From CAZVRZ01 sp964629965 (GTDB lineage: Bacteria; Chloroflexota; Anaerolineae; Anaerolineales; UBA4823), in NCBI GenBank assembly GCA_964629965.1, contig CAZVRZ010000001.1:52959-116958 (forward strand): DNA of 64,000 nucleotides. The letters are read 5' to 3'. This document shows positions 60,990-64,000 of this stretch, one piece after another. Below the pieces are notes generated by a model. The model worked only from the letters and a program-made list of their open reading frames with translations. It searched no databases and was not told where the DNA came from. Both the position numbers and the translations under genes were made by a program. Positions within the stretch are counted from its first letter, which is position 1; each line of letters begins with the position of its first letter.

Positions 60990-63197
60990 TTATCTCCGGT
61001 ATGGCTTTCCGCCGCCGCGATTGTCGCCGCGATTTCCTGCAGGCTTTCCGCCGCTGCGACCGCCAGAACCAGGACCGCGATCATGGGACATGGCTTCTTC
61101 CAATGTCCATCCTTCCAGTACTGCCTGGCGTGAAAGACGGATTTTGCCCTGTTGATCGACATCGGTAACCATTACGGTGATCTCGTCGCCAAGCGTCACC
61201 ACATCTTCCACTTTATTGACACGAGTGCTGTCGAGTTGAGAAATGTGTACCATACCATCAATGTTGGGCAAGATTTCCACAAAAGCACCAAAGTCTGCCA
61301 CGCGTACCACTTTTCCGGTGTAGATGCGTCCTAGCACGGCGGTTTCGGTTAGTGCCTCAACCATTTCTCGGGCTGTACGGGCCTTTTCACCATCCGTAGC
61401 TGCAATAAATACAGAACCATCTTCACCGATATCAATCTTTGTGCCGGTCTGTTCCTGGATGCTGCGAATCACCTTGCCTCCTGGACCAATGACGGCACCG
61501 ATCTTGTCTACCGGGATCTTAATAACCGTTAGCCGCGGGGCATGAGGCTTTAACTCTGGGCGGGGCTTTGCAATGACATCCAGCATTTTGCCGAGAATAT
61601 GCAATCGCGCCTCTCGAGCCTGCTCTAAGGCTTGAGCCATGATTTCCGTGGTTATTCCTTTGATTTTGATATCCATTTGCAAAGCAGTGATACCATTTGC
61701 CGTTCCCGCAACCTTAAAATCCATGTCTCCAAGATGGTCTTCTGCACCCAAAATATCTGTCAAAACAGCAAATTGAGATCCTTCTTTGATCAAGCCCATT
61801 GCAGCGCCTGCCACAGGAGCTTTGATCGGTACGCCTGTATCCATGAGCGCCAGTGTTGAGCCACAGACCGAGGCCATTGATGATGAACCATTTGAGCTAA
61901 GAACTTCTGAAACCAATCGTAGGGTATAGGGAAATTCTTCTTCTGAAGGCAGCACAGGCACCAGGGCGCGTTCTGCTAAGGCGCCATGTCCAACGTCGCG
62001 GCGCGATGCGCCGCGCAAGGGTTTGGCTTCTCCGGTTGAGAAAGGCGGAAAATTGTAGTGATGCATGTACCTTTTGTTGTTATCCGTGCCATCGATGGTA
62101 TCCAATTCTTGGGCATCTCGCGGAGTTCCCAGGGTTGCCAATGTGAGTACCTGGGTTTCGCCGCGTGTGAATAACCCGGATCCGTGTGCGCGAGGGCTGA
62201 TATCTACCTCGCACCAGATGGGACGAACTTCGGTTACTCTGCGTCCATCCATACGGATACCCTGTTCCAGGACGCGGGTGCGCATAGATGTTCGCAGCGC
62301 GTCTTCAAAGGCCACCTCAACCATTGGGACTAATGTCTCATCTTCTCCTGCCAATTCTTCGATCAGTGTGTTTTTAAGATCATTGATCGCTGATTCGCGT
62401 TCGGCCTTGGGATATTTCTGGTTAAAGATTTCGCTCAGCTTGGCTGCTGCTCGTTCATAAACATTTGCCTTGAGGGGCTCATCAACCTGGTAGGGCGCGT
62501 ATTCCCGTTTGGCTTTACCAATTTCGGCAGCCATTTGGTCCTGCGCATTGATCAATGGTTGTATCGCAGCATGCCCGAACGTAAGAGCATCGATCATCAC
62601 GCTCTCTGTGATTTCCTTTGCGCCGCATTCCACCATCAAAATGGCATCACGCGTTCCTGCTATGCGCAAATCGATATCTGAAAGCGCCTGCTCGCTTAAC
62701 GTTGGGTTGGTCACGAATTTGCCATCGACACGACCGATTCTGACCGCTGCTACTGGTCCTCCCCAAGGAATGTCTGAAATGGTGAGCGCTGCCGAAGCCG
62801 CATTGACACCTAAGATATCGATGGGGTTTTCGCCATCGGCTGAAAACGAATATAGGATCACCTGTACATCATTGCGTAAATCTTTAGGGAAGAGCGGCCG
62901 CAGAGGGCGGTCGGTTAATCTTGCTGTTAAAATTGCATCTTCCGATGGCCTGCCCTCACGCCGGAAGAAAGAGCCCGGGATACGTCCGCCCGCGTACATT
63001 CGTTCTTCATAATCAACGGTTAGCGGGAAGAAATCGATGCCAGGGCGAATATTGCCCATCGTGGCAGCCGCGAACATCATCGTATCGCCTAAGCGTATTG
63101 TAACTGCTCCTCCGGCCTGGCCCGCTAGTTTGCCGGTTTCGAAGTAGATGGTTTTATCTCCGACGACGGCTGTATATATTTTACTTTCTGGTTTCAT
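60990..63197 (-). CDS. pnp: Polyribonucleotide nucleotidyltransferase (PNPase)
   Basis: Phosphorolytic 3'-to-5' exoribonuclease central to mRNA decay. The 735 residues contain two RNase PH-like cores (the first with GRIPGSFFRREGRPSEDAILT, the second with SSNGSSSMASVCG), a KH domain (VIGPGGKVIRSIQ) and an S1 domain (GKVVRVADFGAFVEI). The tail is rich in arginine and glycine, which is unlike Escherichia coli, where the tail recruits RNase E. It lies downstream of rpsO, the classic pair, with a 324-base structured spacer. Confidence 0.97.
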   Translation of the reverse strand: MKPESKIYTAVVGDKTIYFETGKLAGQAGGAVTIRLGDTMMFAAATMGNIRPGIDFFPLTVDYEERMYAGGRIPGSFFRREGRPSEDAILTARLTDRPLRPLFPKDLRNDVQVILYSFSADGENPIDILGVNAASAALTISDIPWGGPVAAVRIGRVDGKFVTNPTLSEQALSDIDLRIAGTRDAILMVECGAKEITESVMIDALTFGHAAIQPLINAQDQMAAEIGKAKREYAPYQVDEPLKANVYERAAAKLSEIFNQKYPKAERESAINDLKNTLIEELAGEDETLVPMVEVAFEDALRTSMRTRVLEQGIRMDGRRVTEVRPIWCEVDISPRAHGSGLFTRGETQVLTLATLGTPRDAQELDTIDGTDNNKRYMHHYNFPPFSTGEAKPLRGASRRDVGHGALAERALVPVLPSEEEFPYTLRLVSEVLSSNGSSSMASVCGSTLALMDTGVPIKAPVAGAAMGLIKEGSQFAVLTDILGAEDHLGDMDFKVAGTANGITALQMDIKIKGITTEIMAQALEQAREARLHILGKMLDVIAKPRPELKPHAPRLTVIKIPVDKIGAVIGPGGKVIRSIQEQTGTKIDIGEDGSVFIAATDGEKARTAREMVEALTETAVLGRIYTGKVVRVADFGAFVEILPNIDGMVHISQLDSTRVNKVEDVVTLGDEITVMVTDVDQQGKIRLSRQAVLEGWTLEEAMSHDRGPGSGGRSGGKPAGNRGDNRGGGKPYRR

Positions 63198-63248
63198 ATT
63201 AGATTTTTCTCCTGATATTTTCCACCTAGTCAGGGACTGAGAGGTATC

Positions 63249-63292
63249 GACAATGCGCCAGTTGCACCATTTTGGCGACCCATTTCATTGTC
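63249..63292 (-). promoter_or_regulatory. Nested hairpin in the pnp leader
   Basis: On the minus strand GACAATG and CATTGTC close a stem that contains a second stem CGCCA/TGGCG, with an eight-base bulge on one side. It ends about 50 bases before the pnp ATG. It may take part in PNPase control of its own mRNA. Confidence 0.5.
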
Positions 63293-63379
63293 TTCATCTT
63301 TCAATACCCGACCGGTGAATGGTTGAAAATTGATGTTAACGTGTTTGCTGGATAATCCCCTCTGGATTAAGCCATACAA

Positions 63380-63407
63380 CGCAGCGCATCATTAGGTTTG
63401 CGCTGCG
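63380..63407 (-). promoter_or_regulatory. Hairpin in the rpsO-pnp spacer
   Basis: A perfect 9-base-pair GC-rich stem (CGCAGCGCA with TGCGCTGCG) and a 10-base loop lie in the middle of the spacer. No T run follows on either strand, so it is more likely an RNA structure than a terminator. Confidence 0.6.
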
Positions 63408-63482
63408 GAACCTACTTTAGATATTACCGGAACTATTCTGCACCCTGTAAAAATGATCCTTGTGCGGCGAGTTGTGATAATC

Positions 63483-63517
63483 AAGAGTAGATGGAGACCT
63501 GCCATCCATCTACTCTT
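63483..63517 (-). promoter_or_regulatory. Long hairpin directly after rpsO, possible RNase III or attenuation site
   Basis: A perfect 13-base-pair stem (63483-63495 with 63505-63517) and a 9-base loop begin four bases after the rpsO stop. No T run follows on the minus strand, so transcription can continue to pnp. In Escherichia coli the same spacer has a terminator and an RNase III hairpin. Confidence 0.7.
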
Positions 63518-63521
63518 ATAA

Positions 63522-63794
63522 TTACTTTCGACGTATGTTCAATTTTTCGGTCAGAGCCATATAACGCTGAAAATCATTTCGGCGTACATAGGCTAAAAGG
63601 CGCCGGCGCTGTCCGACCATCTTGAGCAAGCCACGGCGAGAAGACTCGTCATGCTTGTTCTCACGTAAATGATCTGTAAGCTGTGCAATGCGTTTGGTTA
63701 GGATAGCGATCTGTACTTCCGGTGATCCAGTATCACCCTCGTGACGGGCGTATTCTTTTATTACTTTAGTTTTTTCTTCCTTATCGATAGACAT
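63522..63794 (-). CDS. rpsO: 30S ribosomal protein S15
   Basis: Binds 16S rRNA early in small-subunit assembly and contacts the large subunit. The 90 residues match the family throughout: EGDTGSPEVQIAILTKRIAQLTDHL, then the rRNA-contacting KHDESSRRGLLKMVGQRRRLL and LNIRRK at the end. It is the first gene of the rpsO-pnp pair. S15 often controls its own mRNA; the leader is about 98 bases and contains gcagc/gctgc repeats that could fold. Confidence 0.98.
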   Translation of the reverse strand: MSIDKEEKTKVIKEYARHEGDTGSPEVQIAILTKRIAQLTDHLRENKHDESSRRGLLKMVGQRRRLLAYVRRNDFQRYMALTEKLNIRRK

Positions 63795-63898
63795 GACGTC
63801 TGCATTCTCCTTAAATGTTTATAAATGATTGATTTGCTTTCGCAGGTCGCCTTGCCCGCAGCAAGTGCTGCCACAGGTAGGTCTAGTCAGCGTGGCTG

Positions 63899-63907
63899 AT
63901 TATACCA
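63899..63907 (-). promoter_or_regulatory. Extended -10 promoter for rpsO
   Basis: The minus strand reads TGGTATAAT, an extended -10 with a perfect hexamer at 63899-63904. No good -35 lies 16 to 18 bases upstream, which is normal for extended -10 promoters. It leaves a leader of about 98 bases. Confidence 0.7.
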
Positions 63908-64000
63908 TAACAAAAGAGTGCTTGACTGTGAATTACCGTTGTTTCCAGGGCAATTGCATCTCAACCAGCCAAGACCTTAAGTAAGTAAGCCTCATCCCAG

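Noticed and set aside
1..64000. CRISPR arrays, insertion sequences, prophage or toxin-antitoxin modules
   Set aside because: No regularly spaced repeats, transposase motifs, integrase genes or paired small toxin/antitoxin genes were seen on either strand.

Overview
The window looks like a scaffold from a Chloroflexota genome, most likely class Anaerolineae. This is an inference from gene content: oligosaccharide/peptide ABC transporters with family 5 binding proteins, a type 5 uracil-DNA glycosylase, a complex I cluster with two NuoM-like subunits, an ATP synthase b subunit that runs into a delta-type C-terminal domain, and a MurE without the usual diaminopimelate motif. No marker gene for a finer placement is present. 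Two runs of exactly ten Ns (46191-46200 and 54215-54224) show that this is a scaffold with placeholder gaps. No CRISPR array, insertion sequence, prophage or attachment site was seen. One tRNA gene (Pro, GGG) is present.

Layout. 1-5006 (+): the 3' part of a binding-protein-dependent ABC importer (binding protein, two permeases, one ATPase), closed by a terminator. 5106-8070 (+): a cupin, then the tight obg-nadD-udg group. 8076-12430 (-): an RlmI-like methyltransferase, typA, an aminoglycoside-phosphotransferase-like kinase and a small membrane protein. 12650-23338: a sugar-use region with a GH38 alpha-mannosidase, a ROK fructokinase, a LacI regulator with a consensus promoter, a sugar-binding lipoprotein and an MFS transporter, interrupted on the minus strand by two methyltransferases and an L,D-transpeptidase. 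23702-29807 (+): a second, complete ABC importer of the same class with two ATPases. 29912-34439 (+): tRNA-Pro, a membrane transglutaminase and a GAF/PAS adenylate cyclase.

34436-42400 (-) is one closely packed run read from ridA: RidA, a glycosyltransferase, a polyprenyl-phosphate sugar transferase, a nucleotide-sugar dehydratase/epimerase, two FemAB-like peptidoglycan-bridge enzymes and a D-cysteine desulfhydrase-like PLP enzyme. It combines surface glycan and cell-wall functions, with a PLP enzyme at one end and the imine-clearing RidA at the other.

42582-54365 (+) is the energetic core: nuoA, nuoH, nuoJ, nuoK, nuoL, nuoM, a second nuoM and nuoN, followed by atpZ, atpB, atpE and atpF-delta, closed by a strong terminator. 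Only membrane-sector subunits of complex I and ATP synthase are encoded. None of the soluble Nuo subunits (B, C, D, E, F, G, I) or the F1 subunits alpha, gamma, beta and epsilon is here. The ring subunit carries proton-type rather than sodium-type binding residues.

54483-63794: murE and a PilZ-like protein, a convergent M48 protease, then a flavodoxin, a UroD-family protein and an ABC-F ATPase on the plus strand, meeting the minus-strand rpsO-pnp pair at a shared bidirectional terminator. The rpsO-pnp spacer holds three hairpins, which suggests post-transcriptional control of PNPase.
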